This document shows positions 8,082 to 14,785 of a stretch of DNA of 24,421 nt, piece after piece. This DNA comes from Ruminococcus flavefaciens. GTDB lineage: Bacteria > Bacillota > Clostridia > Oscillospirales > Ruminococcaceae. Numbering within the stretch: position 1 is the stretch's first letter; every line of letters begins with the position of its first letter. The position numbers were made by a program, and so were the translations under genes. Location: contig CADBQF010000108.1 in assembly GCA_902796705.1 (NCBI GenBank), positions 1-24,421 on the forward strand, read 5' to 3'. The notes below the pieces were generated by a model. That model made no database searches. It was not told the DNA's origin and saw nothing but the letters and a program-made list of their open reading frames with translations.

Positions 8082-8114
8082 AAGCCGCTTTTTAACGGGC
8101 GGTTTTTTATTTTT
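8082..8114 (+). terminator. Intrinsic terminator after tRNA-Thr
   Basis: AAGCCGC (8082-8088) pairs with GCGGTTT (8099-8105), with one G-U pair and a 10-base loop, and a T-rich tract runs to 8114. It begins just after the tRNA CCA end. Confidence 0.8.
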
Positions 8115-8173
8115 CAGGCACATATGCCGCTGACGTATCATTGTATTTTATTTTACAGAGGCACAAAAAGTGC

Positions 8174-8202
8174 TTGCAATAAATATATTATAGTGCTATA
8201 AT
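8174..8202 (+). promoter_or_regulatory. Promoter of the repeat-protein gene
   Basis: TTGCAA (8174-8179), a 17-bp spacer and TATAAT (8197-8202), with TGC just before the -10 box (an extended -10). The predicted start is near 8209. A small inverted repeat, AGGCAC-AAAAA-GTGCTT (8159-8175), abuts the -35 box. Confidence 0.8.
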
Positions 8203-8208
8203 ATAAAT

Positions 8209-8225
8209 ATGACCGGAACGGTCAT
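8209..8225 (+). promoter_or_regulatory. Inverted repeat at the predicted transcription start
   Basis: ATGACCG-GAA-CGGTCAT is a perfect 7-bp inverted repeat placed at +1 of the promoter above. It could be a repressor operator or a hairpin at the 5' end of the mRNA. The symmetry is seen; the role is inferred. Confidence 0.5.
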
Positions 8226-8267
8226 TATAAATATCAGTTTCATGACATAACAGCAAGGAGGCTAATT

Positions 8268-10448
8268 ATGAAAAATAAAATTTTAATAGGAACAGCCGCA
8301 GCCCTTGCACTGACAATGACTGCTGTATCAGTTCCATTCACATCTTCATCAGATCTTATGACCGCACAGGCTGTAACGGAAGCTGAGCGTCTTGCTCAGG
8401 AACTCGGCATAAACGTATCCGGCATAGTCGTTCCTACAGGCGAGCTTTCTATGGGAAAACCGTATTCTATCGGCGGTGCTATAAGCTCGGACTACACCAT
8501 TCTACAGGTATTCGGAGGAATCTACGCTGCCGACGGCACTACAAAGATAATCTACTGCGAGGATTCCCCTTCATCTACCTATTACGACCTCAGAACGAAA
8601 TTCGACAACGAACTCGCATTCAATATCCTTCCGGCAGGTACATATACGTACAAGATAGCTGTCAGAACGGTACAGGCAGACGTTGTCGTTGCTGAATCGA
8701 AATTCACAGTCGGTGGTTCTGCACAGGCTGCATCTTCCGGCACAGGCATCTCCGTTTCAGGAAAGATCGTGCCGACAGGTGATCTCCAGAGGGGAAGAGG
8801 CTATTCTATCGGCGGTGTCATCAGTTCCGGAAGCACTATAAGCAAAGTCAGCGGCGGTGTTTATTCAGCCGACGGCAGCACAAGGATACTCTACTGCGAA
8901 GACTACCCGAACGCCACAGCTTACGACCTCGGCAGAAAGTTCGATAACGATATCACTTTCAATACGCTCGCTGCCGGAAATTATTTATATAAAATAACAG
9001 CTCAGAACGCAAACGGCGAAAATGTCGTTGCTGAATCGAAATTCACTGTAGGCGGCGGCTCACAGAGTTCTTCCGCAGCCTCAGCAAACGCCGCACCCAC
9101 TATCTCCGGCAAGATCGTCCCCACAGGCGACCTCGCAAAGGGTTCACCCTGCATCATCGGCGGCATTATCAATTCAGGCATCAGCATCAATAAAGTCTAC
9201 GGCGGTATATATACATCTGACGGAAAAAATGCCGTTCTCTACTGCGAAGATTACCCGAATACAGCATCTTACGACCTCAGAAAGAAGTTCGACAACGAGC
9301 TTACTTTCAATACGCTTGCTATAGGAAACTATGTATACAGGATAACAGCCAAGACCGAAAAGGGCGAGACTGTCGTTGCTGAATCGAAGTTCACTGTAGG
9401 CGGCGGCTCACAGAATTCTTCTTCACCGTCAAATACGACTATCACTATCTCCGGAAAGATAGCTCCTACAGGCAATCTTGCAAAGGGAGCTCCCTACATC
9501 ATCGGCGGTATCATCAATTCGGGCGTGAGCATCGGAAAAGTCTACGGCGGTGTTTATACATCTGACGGAAAAAATGCCGTTCTCTACTGCGAAGATTACC
9601 CGAATACAGCATCTTACGACCTCAGAAGAAAATTCGACAATGAGCTTACTTTCAATACGCTCCCTGCCGGAAACTATGTATACAAGATCACAGCCCAGAA
9701 CGCAGGCGGTGCGATCACTGTCGTTGAATCACCGTTCACTGTAGGCGGCGGCTCACAGAGTTCGTCTTCGTCTTCTTCAAATGCAGGGATCTCTGTATCA
9801 GGAAAGATCGTCCCCACAGGCGATCTTGCAAAGGGTTCTGTCTGCATCATCGGCGGTATCATCAATTCAGGCATCAATATCAGTGAAGTTTACGGCGGTG
9901 TATACTCTGCTGACGGAAAGTCAGTCCTGCTCTACTGCGAAGACTACCCGAACTCCACATCTTACGACCTCAGAAGAAAGTTCGACAACGAGCTTACTTT
10001 CAATACTCTCCCTGCCGGAAACTACATATATAAGATAACAGCTAAAACAGCAAAGGGCGAGACTGTCGCTGCCGAATCGAAGTTCACAGTAGGCGGCGGT
10101 TCACAGAGTTCGTCTTCATCTTCTTCCGGTGCAGGAGTCTCGATCTCCGGCAAGATCCTGCCGACAGCAACTATCCAGAAAGGCTCACCCTGCATCATCG
10201 GCGGCATCATCAATTCCGGAAGCAATATCACAAAGGTATACGGCGGTGTATATTCTGCCGGCGGAAGCACGAAGTTCCTCTACTGCGAAGATTACCCGAA
10301 CTCCACTTCCTACGACCTCAGAAGAGTATTCGACAACGACCTCACTTTCAATACGCTCGAAGCAGGCAACTATCTGTACAGGATAACAGCCAAGACTGCC
10401 AGCGGAGAGACTGTCGTTGCAGAGACAAAATTCTCTGTTGTCAGATAA
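8268..10448 (+). CDS. Secreted protein with six tandem repeats
   Basis: A 726-residue exported protein. A signal peptide (KNK, then a hydrophobic core to about 25) probably ends after TAQA (residue 35). Six repeats of 101-103 residues start near 48, 161, 277, 391, 507 and 624. Each has the pattern SGKIVPTG, IIGGIINSG, YGGVYSADG, LYCEDYPN, SYDLRRKFDN, FNTLPAGNY, ESKFTVGG, followed by a Ser-rich linker. The alternating hydrophobic pattern suggests a beta-sandwich module. Similar modules occur as C-terminal repeats in secreted Ruminococcus and clostridial proteins, but I cannot name a family. There is no catalytic domain, sortase signal, S-layer or dockerin motif, so it is presumably released or bound non-covalently. 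Every repeat has the LYC cysteine, and repeats 3, 5 and 6 have a second one. AAGGAGG lies six bases before ATG. Confidence 0.88.
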   Translation: MKNKILIGTAAALALTMTAVSVPFTSSSDLMTAQAVTEAERLAQELGINVSGIVVPTGELSMGKPYSIGGAISSDYTILQVFGGIYAADGTTKIIYCEDSPSSTYYDLRTKFDNELAFNILPAGTYTYKIAVRTVQADVVVAESKFTVGGSAQAASSGTGISVSGKIVPTGDLQRGRGYSIGGVISSGSTISKVSGGVYSADGSTRILYCEDYPNATAYDLGRKFDNDITFNTLAAGNYLYKITAQNANGENVVAESKFTVGGGSQSSSAASANAAPTISGKIVPTGDLAKGSPCIIGGIINSGISINKVYGGIYTSDGKNAVLYCEDYPNTASYDLRKKFDNELTFNTLAIGNYVYRITAKTEKGETVVAESKFTVGGGSQNSSSPSNTTITISGKIAPTGNLAKGAPYIIGGIINSGVSIGKVYGGVYTSDGKNAVLYCEDYPNTASYDLRRKFDNELTFNTLPAGNYVYKITAQNAGGAITVVESPFTVGGGSQSSSSSSSNAGISVSGKIVPTGDLAKGSVCIIGGIINSGINISEVYGGVYSADGKSVLLYCEDYPNSTSYDLRRKFDNELTFNTLPAGNYIYKITAKTAKGETVAAESKFTVGGGSQSSSSSSSGAGVSISGKILPTATIQKGSPCIIGGIINSGSNITKVYGGVYSAGGSTKFLYCEDYPNSTSYDLRRVFDNDLTFNTLEAGNYLYRITAKTASGETVVAETKFSVVR
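8409..10445 (+). repeat. Six tandem coding repeats of about 345 bp
   Basis: Approximate units are 8409-8711, 8748-9050, 9096-9398, 9438-9743, 9786-10091 and 10137-10445. Units 3 to 5 share long near-identical DNA stretches (for example around ATCATCGGCGG and TACTGCGAAGA), indicating recent duplication or gene conversion. Units 1 and 2 are the most diverged. Confidence 0.85.
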
Positions 10449-10465
10449 TTTCCAGTTTATGCCAG

Positions 10466-10490
10466 AAAGACCGGTTTTTTCCGGTCTTTT
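10466..10490 (+). terminator. Intrinsic terminator after the repeat-protein gene
   Basis: AAAGACCGG (10466-10474) and CCGGTCTTT (10481-10489) form a perfect 9-bp stem around a T6 loop. The T-rich run TTTTCTTTTT follows. It lies 17 bp after the stop codon. Confidence 0.9.
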
Positions 10491-10615
10491 CTTTTTGATC
10501 TGTTTTTTATATGTATTATATTGCTTATGTATATAAAACAGACCTCAGCAAATAATAAATATGAAGAAATTTCTGCTTTTTGCCGGAAAATTTCGGAAAA
10601 TAACGAAAAAAAGCA

Positions 10616-10644
10616 TTGACAAAACGAATACGTTTGTGTATAAT
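10616..10644 (+). promoter_or_regulatory. Consensus promoter with palindromic spacer
   Basis: TTGACA (10616-10621), 17 bp and TATAAT (10639-10644). The spacer contains AAACG-AATA-CGTTT (10622-10635), a perfect 5-bp inverted repeat between the two boxes, where a bound repressor would block RNA polymerase. The leader to the ATG at 10703 is about 50 nt. The rest of the 10491-10615 gap is AT-rich with nothing else recognised. Confidence 0.75.
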
Positions 10645-10702
10645 GACATTATGGCAGACTGTTCCTGTAATAGTCCTGTAATCTTTCGCCAGAGGTCACG
10701 CA

Positions 10703-11515
10703 ATGAAAAGAGAAAACAAGAAATTTCTAAAAGTCCTTATTATAATGTCACTTTCTATGGGCATACTTTCGCTTATGCTCATGCTGATCTCCAACGTGAG
10801 AGACAAGAACAATACCTATATCTCCATAGATGTAGATACTATGGAACTCATACAGCTCGAAAAGCCGAAGGAGGGCGATCCGATAGCGATCGTCGAGACT
10901 TCCCTCGGAGAGTTCCGCTTCGTGCTTTATCCCGACCGCTGCCCGGAAGCCGTGAAGAACTTCACAGAGCTTGCCGAAAGCGGCTATTACGACAACACCT
11001 ATATTTACGATTCAAACAGCGGTGCATATTCTTCGGGCGGCTCTAAAAAGAAAGACGGCAGCTTCGATTCCTCCGACTCACACGAACACATAAAGCGTGA
11101 GCTTGACCAGGATCTCTGGCCGTTCAGAGGTGCTGTCTGCTGCGATATCACCCTGTTCGACAGAAGCTTTAAGGAAAAGATACTCGGCGGCGGTACTTAC
11201 TACTGCGGCAGCCGCCTTACTTTCGTGAATACGATAGAATTCACCGACGATATCAAAAAACAGCTCAGGGAAAGCTCTGCCGGCGAAAAGCTCTCCGACG
11301 CTTTCATCTCCCTCGGAGGTATCCCGAACTTCTCCCAGCAGATGACAGTCATCGGTCAGACCTATCAGGGACTCGATGTCATCGACAAACTTGCATCGGT
11401 CGATGCCGTGGACAACGGTATGTACCACACCCCCTCGGACGATGTGATGATACTCTCTGTCCGCACAGATACCTATTCCGAGCAGGAAAAGCCAACGGAA
11501 AGTGTTGATGATTAA
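10703..11515 (+). CDS. Membrane-anchored, probably inactive cyclophilin-like protein
   Basis: A 270-residue protein with a short basic N-terminus and one hydrophobic helix (about 9-30) that should anchor it with the rest outside the membrane. Residues about 59-255 follow the cyclophilin (peptidyl-prolyl isomerase) fold: PIAIVETSLGEFRFVLYP, AVKNFTELAESGYYD, then VIGQTYQGLDVIDKL near the end. The active-site segment is degenerate. Aligned with the FHRVINDFMIQGGD of the next gene, the catalytic Arg is Asp103, the Phe is Ala108 and the Gln is Ser111, and residues 104-125 are a Ser/Gly/Lys-rich insert. It probably binds rather than isomerises, or has another role. GAGGT lies upstream of ATG. The next gene is a double cyclophilin lipoprotein with its own promoter. 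Confidence 0.82.
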   Translation: MKRENKKFLKVLIIMSLSMGILSLMLMLISNVRDKNNTYISIDVDTMELIQLEKPKEGDPIAIVETSLGEFRFVLYPDRCPEAVKNFTELAESGYYDNTYIYDSNSGAYSSGGSKKKDGSFDSSDSHEHIKRELDQDLWPFRGAVCCDITLFDRSFKEKILGGGTYYCGSRLTFVNTIEFTDDIKKQLRESSAGEKLSDAFISLGGIPNFSQQMTVIGQTYQGLDVIDKLASVDAVDNGMYHTPSDDVMILSVRTDTYSEQEKPTESVDD

Positions 11516-11587
11516 GTCAATATTTAATAAATATAAGCACTTTTTACAACGGCTTTACGTGTTTATCACAAAAATAACATCTGCCTA

Positions 11588-11616
11588 TTTACAAAAAATG
11601 GTTTTTGATGTATAAT
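11588..11616 (+). promoter_or_regulatory. Promoter of the cyclophilin lipoprotein gene
   Basis: TTTACA (11588-11593), 17 bp and TATAAT (11611-11616). The leader of about 90 nt contains a perfect 12-bp palindrome, CTGTATATACAG, at 11644-11655, which could be an operator. Confidence 0.7.
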
Positions 11617-11714
11617 AAATAAGTTGAATTATATACTCAGAAACTGTATATACAGGGCTGTAAGGCTGTGATATGCCGTATGCCCGATGTTTATTATTTC
11701 AAGGAGTGAGATCC

Positions 11715-13193
11715 ATGTTTAAAAGAGCTATCGCTGCTGCTCTGTGTCTTGCCGCTGCTGCTTCTCTTGCATCATGCGGAAAAGATCCGGATATCAGTGT
11801 TTCAGTCTCAGATACAGCGGGTGAATCCGGCAGTCCTTCCGCCGGCAATGAAAAAGAGCCTGCTGCCAGCTCCGGAGCTGATGCTCCACAGGCGGCTGCC
11901 GTCGATGCAGTGAACTACACCAAGCCCGAAAAAGGCGATAAGATCATCATTATGAATATCAAGGACTACGGCGAAGTCAGGATAAGACTTTTCCCGGAGT
12001 ACGCCGACAAGGGTGTTGAAAACTTCATCGGTCTTGCCGAAAAAGGCTACTACGACGGTCTTACTTTCCACAGAGTTATAAACGATTTCATGATACAGGG
12101 AGGCGATCCCGAAGGTACAGGAATGGGCGGCGAGTCCATATGGGGCGGCGAATTCGACGGAGGAAGCGATCCTCACCTCATCAACTGTGCCGGTGCATTG
12201 GTATACGCCAACAGCGGAAGCACCGCTACCGACGGAAGCCAGTTCTATATAGTGACAGGTACGACATATGACGATGCCGATATCGCTAATATGGAATCCT
12301 ACTACGGCATCAAATTGACCGATGCAAACAAGGAGATATACAAGAAATACGGCGGAGCTCCGTGGCTCGACGGTCAGTATACCGTCTTCGGTCAGGTCTA
12401 CTCCGGCCTCGATGTCGTCTTCAAGGTGTCAAAAGCCGCTGCTGACGGCAATGACAAGCCGTACAACGATATCATAATGGAATCCGTCAAGGTCGGTGAA
12501 TACGACGGAGAAGAAGTTAAATTCTATCCCTCGGATTACGACATGGATTCTATCAAGGCAGAAACTATCCCCGTTGCAAACTTCACTCCTCCGGAAGAGG
12601 GAGATACCATAGTCGAGATGAACATCAAGGACTACGGCACCGTAAAGATCCGCTTCTTCCCGGAATACGCCGACAAGGGCGTTGAAAACTTCATCGAACA
12701 CGCCAAGGAAGGCTACTACGACGGCCTTACTTTCCACAGAGTCATAAACGACTTCATGATACAGGGAGGCGATCCCGAAGGAAACGGCACAGGCGGCGAA
12801 TCGATCTGGGGCGGCAAGTTCGACGGCGGCACAGATCCCCACCTTATCCACGCAGCAGGTGCTGTCGCCTACGCAAACAGCGGCTCTACCGCAACGAACG
12901 GAAGCCAGTTCTATATAGTCACCGGTCAGGTGTACTCAGAGGACGAGCTTACTTCAGCAGGATATTCCGAAGAACAGACCAAGATATACTCTACTCAGGG
13001 CGGCACACCTTTCCTCGACGGCAGCTATACCGTCTTCGGACAGGTCTACGACGGACTTGATGTAGTATTTGAAATACAGAAAACAGAAACAGATGACTCA
13101 GACAAGCCCGTTGAACCGGTAGTCATAGAGTCCATGAAAGTCGGAGAATACGACGGCGGCGAATTACGCTGGTATATGTCCGATTATAAATGA
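11715..13193 (+). CDS. Lipoprotein with two cyclophilin PPIase domains
   Basis: A 492-residue surface lipoprotein. The signal peptide ends in the lipobox LASC with Cys21 as the lipidated residue. A disordered Ser/Ala/Glu-rich linker (about 22-70) precedes two cyclophilin domains at about 74-262 and 296-477. Both carry the active-site pattern FHRVINDFMIQGGDP (Arg120/Gln128 and Arg342/Gln350), SGSTAT.GSQFYIVTG and YTVFGQVY, so both should catalyse proline cis-trans isomerisation of exported proteins. The domains are clearly duplicates of each other. ATG at 11715 is chosen over an in-frame ATG at 11673 because AAGGAG lies eight bases before it and the lipobox then falls at the proper distance. 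murA follows after a 98-bp gap. Confidence 0.93.
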   Translation: MFKRAIAAALCLAAAASLASCGKDPDISVSVSDTAGESGSPSAGNEKEPAASSGADAPQAAAVDAVNYTKPEKGDKIIIMNIKDYGEVRIRLFPEYADKGVENFIGLAEKGYYDGLTFHRVINDFMIQGGDPEGTGMGGESIWGGEFDGGSDPHLINCAGALVYANSGSTATDGSQFYIVTGTTYDDADIANMESYYGIKLTDANKEIYKKYGGAPWLDGQYTVFGQVYSGLDVVFKVSKAAADGNDKPYNDIIMESVKVGEYDGEEVKFYPSDYDMDSIKAETIPVANFTPPEEGDTIVEMNIKDYGTVKIRFFPEYADKGVENFIEHAKEGYYDGLTFHRVINDFMIQGGDPEGNGTGGESIWGGKFDGGTDPHLIHAAGAVAYANSGSTATNGSQFYIVTGQVYSEDELTSAGYSEEQTKIYSTQGGTPFLDGSYTVFGQVYDGLDVVFEIQKTETDDSDKPVEPVVIESMKVGEYDGGELRWYMSDYK

Positions 13194-13215
13194 TATTATT
13201 TTAAATATGTGTCCC

Positions 13216-13271
13216 GCTGTACGAAGTGCAGCAGAAGAAAGATATCCGGAAGACGTGCATATCCTTCCGGA
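13216..13271 (+). other. Two hairpins in the gap before murA
   Basis: GCTGTAC-GAA-GTGCAGC (13216-13232, one G-U pair) is followed by TCCGGAAG...CTTCCGGA (13245-13271, perfect 8-bp stem). Neither is followed by a T-run. The second ends five bases before the murA ribosome binding site and could affect its translation. No clear promoter is seen in this 98-bp gap, so murA may be read from the upstream gene. Confidence 0.45.
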
Positions 13272-13291
13272 AAATAAGGAGAGTATTCATT

Positions 13292-14635
13292 TTGGATAAA
13301 TTTGTTATCAAAGGCGGCAGACGCCTCACAGGAGAAGTATCGATCAGCGGTGCGAAAAATGCCGCAGTAGCTATACTTCCGGCTGTTATCCTTTCAGATG
13401 AGCCATGTGTTATTGAAAACGTTCCTTCCATCAGTGATGTTGTCATCAGCCTGCGTATCCTCGAAGAAATGGGTGCGGAGGTAACTCCGGCAGGTCACGA
13501 TGCCTACAGGATCGATCCTACAAAGATCACAAAATGCTGTGTCCCCTATGAGACAGCACGAAAAATGCGTGCTTCATATTACTTCTTAGGGGCTCTTCTC
13601 GGAAAATTCAACAAGGCAAGAGTCTCCATGCCCGGCGGATGTCCCCTCGGTGACAGACCGATAGACCAGCATCTCAAGGCATTCACAGCTCTCGGTGCAG
13701 ATTATACTCTCAGTCAGGGAATGATCGACCTCAAAGCCAGCAAACTCACAGGAAATCAGATATTCTTCGACGTTGTAACAGTCGGTGCGACTATGAACGC
13801 AATGCTCGCTGCTGTAAAGGCAGAGGGACTCACTGTTATCGAAAACGCCGCAAAAGAACCGCATATCGTCGATCTTGCGAACTTCCTCAACTCAATGGGT
13901 GCAAATATCATGGGTGCAGGTACAGACGTTATCAAGATCAGAGGCGTAAAACACCTCCACGGAACGACATATGCAGTTATCCCCGATCAGATCGAAGCAG
14001 GCACTTTCATGGTGGCTATAGCAGCGACAAAGGGCGACGCTATAATCAAGAACGTTATCCCCAAGCACCTTGAATCGATAACCAAAAAGCTCGAAAAGAT
14101 CGGCGTAAATATCGAACAGTTCGACGACAGCATACGTGTATGGGTGGATTCTCCGCTCGTAAAGACAAACATCAAGACTGCTCCGCATCCGGGATTCCCG
14201 ACGGATATGCAGTCACAGATAGCCGCTCTCCTCACACTCGCAGAGGGTACGAGCATCATCACAGAGAATATCTGGGATCAGCGTTTCGGCTATGTAGATG
14301 AGCTTCGCCGTATGGGAGCGGATATAACAGTCAACGGAAAAGTCGCTCTCATCGAAGGTACGGGAAAGCTCATGGGAGCTCCTGTAAAAGCCTGTGACCT
14401 CCGTGCCGGTGCTGCACTTATAATCGCAGGACTCGCTGCAAGCGGAATCACAGAGATAGAGGATATATACCATATCGAAAGAGGCTACGACTGCATGGAA
14501 GGCAAGCTCCGTGCTCTCGGTGCTGATATAGAAAAAGTCAGCGTACCGGACAAGCCTGCCGCAAAAGAAGCCAAGAAATCTTCTGTAAACAGAGCAGCAG
14601 ACAATCACCAGCCAGCCGCAGCCGCCGCTGTATGA
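13292..14635 (+). CDS. murA: UDP-GlcNAc 1-carboxyvinyltransferase
   Basis: The cytoplasmic enzyme that transfers enolpyruvate from phosphoenolpyruvate to UDP-N-acetylglucosamine, the first committed step of peptidoglycan synthesis and the fosfomycin target. Lys22 in SGAKNA and the catalytic Cys117 in MPGGCPLGDRPID match the family, so it is of the Cys (fosfomycin-sensitive) type. TTG at 13292 is taken as the start because AAGGAGA (13276-13282) precedes it and the protein then begins DKFVIKGGRRL, as is usual. No ATG fits unless about 22 unsupported residues are added. The 447-residue product has about 30 extra C-terminal residues, rich in Lys, Ala and Pro and ending AAAAAV, beyond the normal fold. 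Whether this is murA or its paralogue murZ cannot be told. Confidence 0.94.
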   Translation: MDKFVIKGGRRLTGEVSISGAKNAAVAILPAVILSDEPCVIENVPSISDVVISLRILEEMGAEVTPAGHDAYRIDPTKITKCCVPYETARKMRASYYFLGALLGKFNKARVSMPGGCPLGDRPIDQHLKAFTALGADYTLSQGMIDLKASKLTGNQIFFDVVTVGATMNAMLAAVKAEGLTVIENAAKEPHIVDLANFLNSMGANIMGAGTDVIKIRGVKHLHGTTYAVIPDQIEAGTFMVAIAATKGDAIIKNVIPKHLESITKKLEKIGVNIEQFDDSIRVWVDSPLVKTNIKTAPHPGFPTDMQSQIAALLTLAEGTSIITENIWDQRFGYVDELRRMGADITVNGKVALIEGTGKLMGAPVKACDLRAGAALIIAGLAASGITEIEDIYHIERGYDCMEGKLRALGADIEKVSVPDKPAAKEAKKSSVNRAADNHQPAAAAAV

Positions 14636-14666
14636 TCTCCGGTGCAAATAAAATATATCTATTATC

Positions 14667-14707
14667 GAGGGAAACCCTTTTAAAGAGGGTTTCCCTCAAA
14701 CTTTTTT
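14667..14707 (+). terminator. Terminator-like hairpin after murA
   Basis: GAGGGAAACCC (14667-14677) and GGGTTTCCCTC (14687-14697) form a perfect 11-bp stem, followed after AAAC by T6 (14702-14707). It is the first of two hairpins in the 150-bp gap between the convergent genes. Confidence 0.75.
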
Positions 14708-14746
14708 CTGAAACTTCCAGCGTAGAAAATCTTTTGAAAAAAAAAT

Positions 14747-14780
14747 TTTGGGGAGACCTTTCATATAAGGTCTCCCCAAA
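14747..14780 (-). terminator. Terminator of the YfhO gene, probably bidirectional
   Basis: TTTGGGGAGACCTT (14747-14760) pairs perfectly with AAGGTCTCCCCAAA (14767-14780) around a 6-base loop. On the minus strand the stem is followed by a run of nine T, so it should stop the YfhO message. On the plus strand TTTTATTATTTTTT follows, so it can also back up the murA terminator. Confidence 0.88.
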
Positions 14781-14785
14781 TTTTA

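Noticed and set aside
7779..8141. Minus-strand open frame of 120 codons containing a GLEPATCSLRMSCTTNCATQA-like segment
   Set aside because: This is the well-known false translation of the reverse strand of a tRNA gene; here it lies over tRNA-Thr and the end of the gene at 7506.
8409..10445. CRISPR-like array
   Set aside because: The regular repeats are about 345 bp long, in frame and coding, so they are protein-domain repeats, not short repeats with spacers.
10561..11046. Plus-strand open frame of 161 codons starting MKKFLLFAG
   Set aside because: It runs through a perfect promoter and then overlaps the cyclophilin-like gene in another frame; its later part is Arg-rich and has no family signal.
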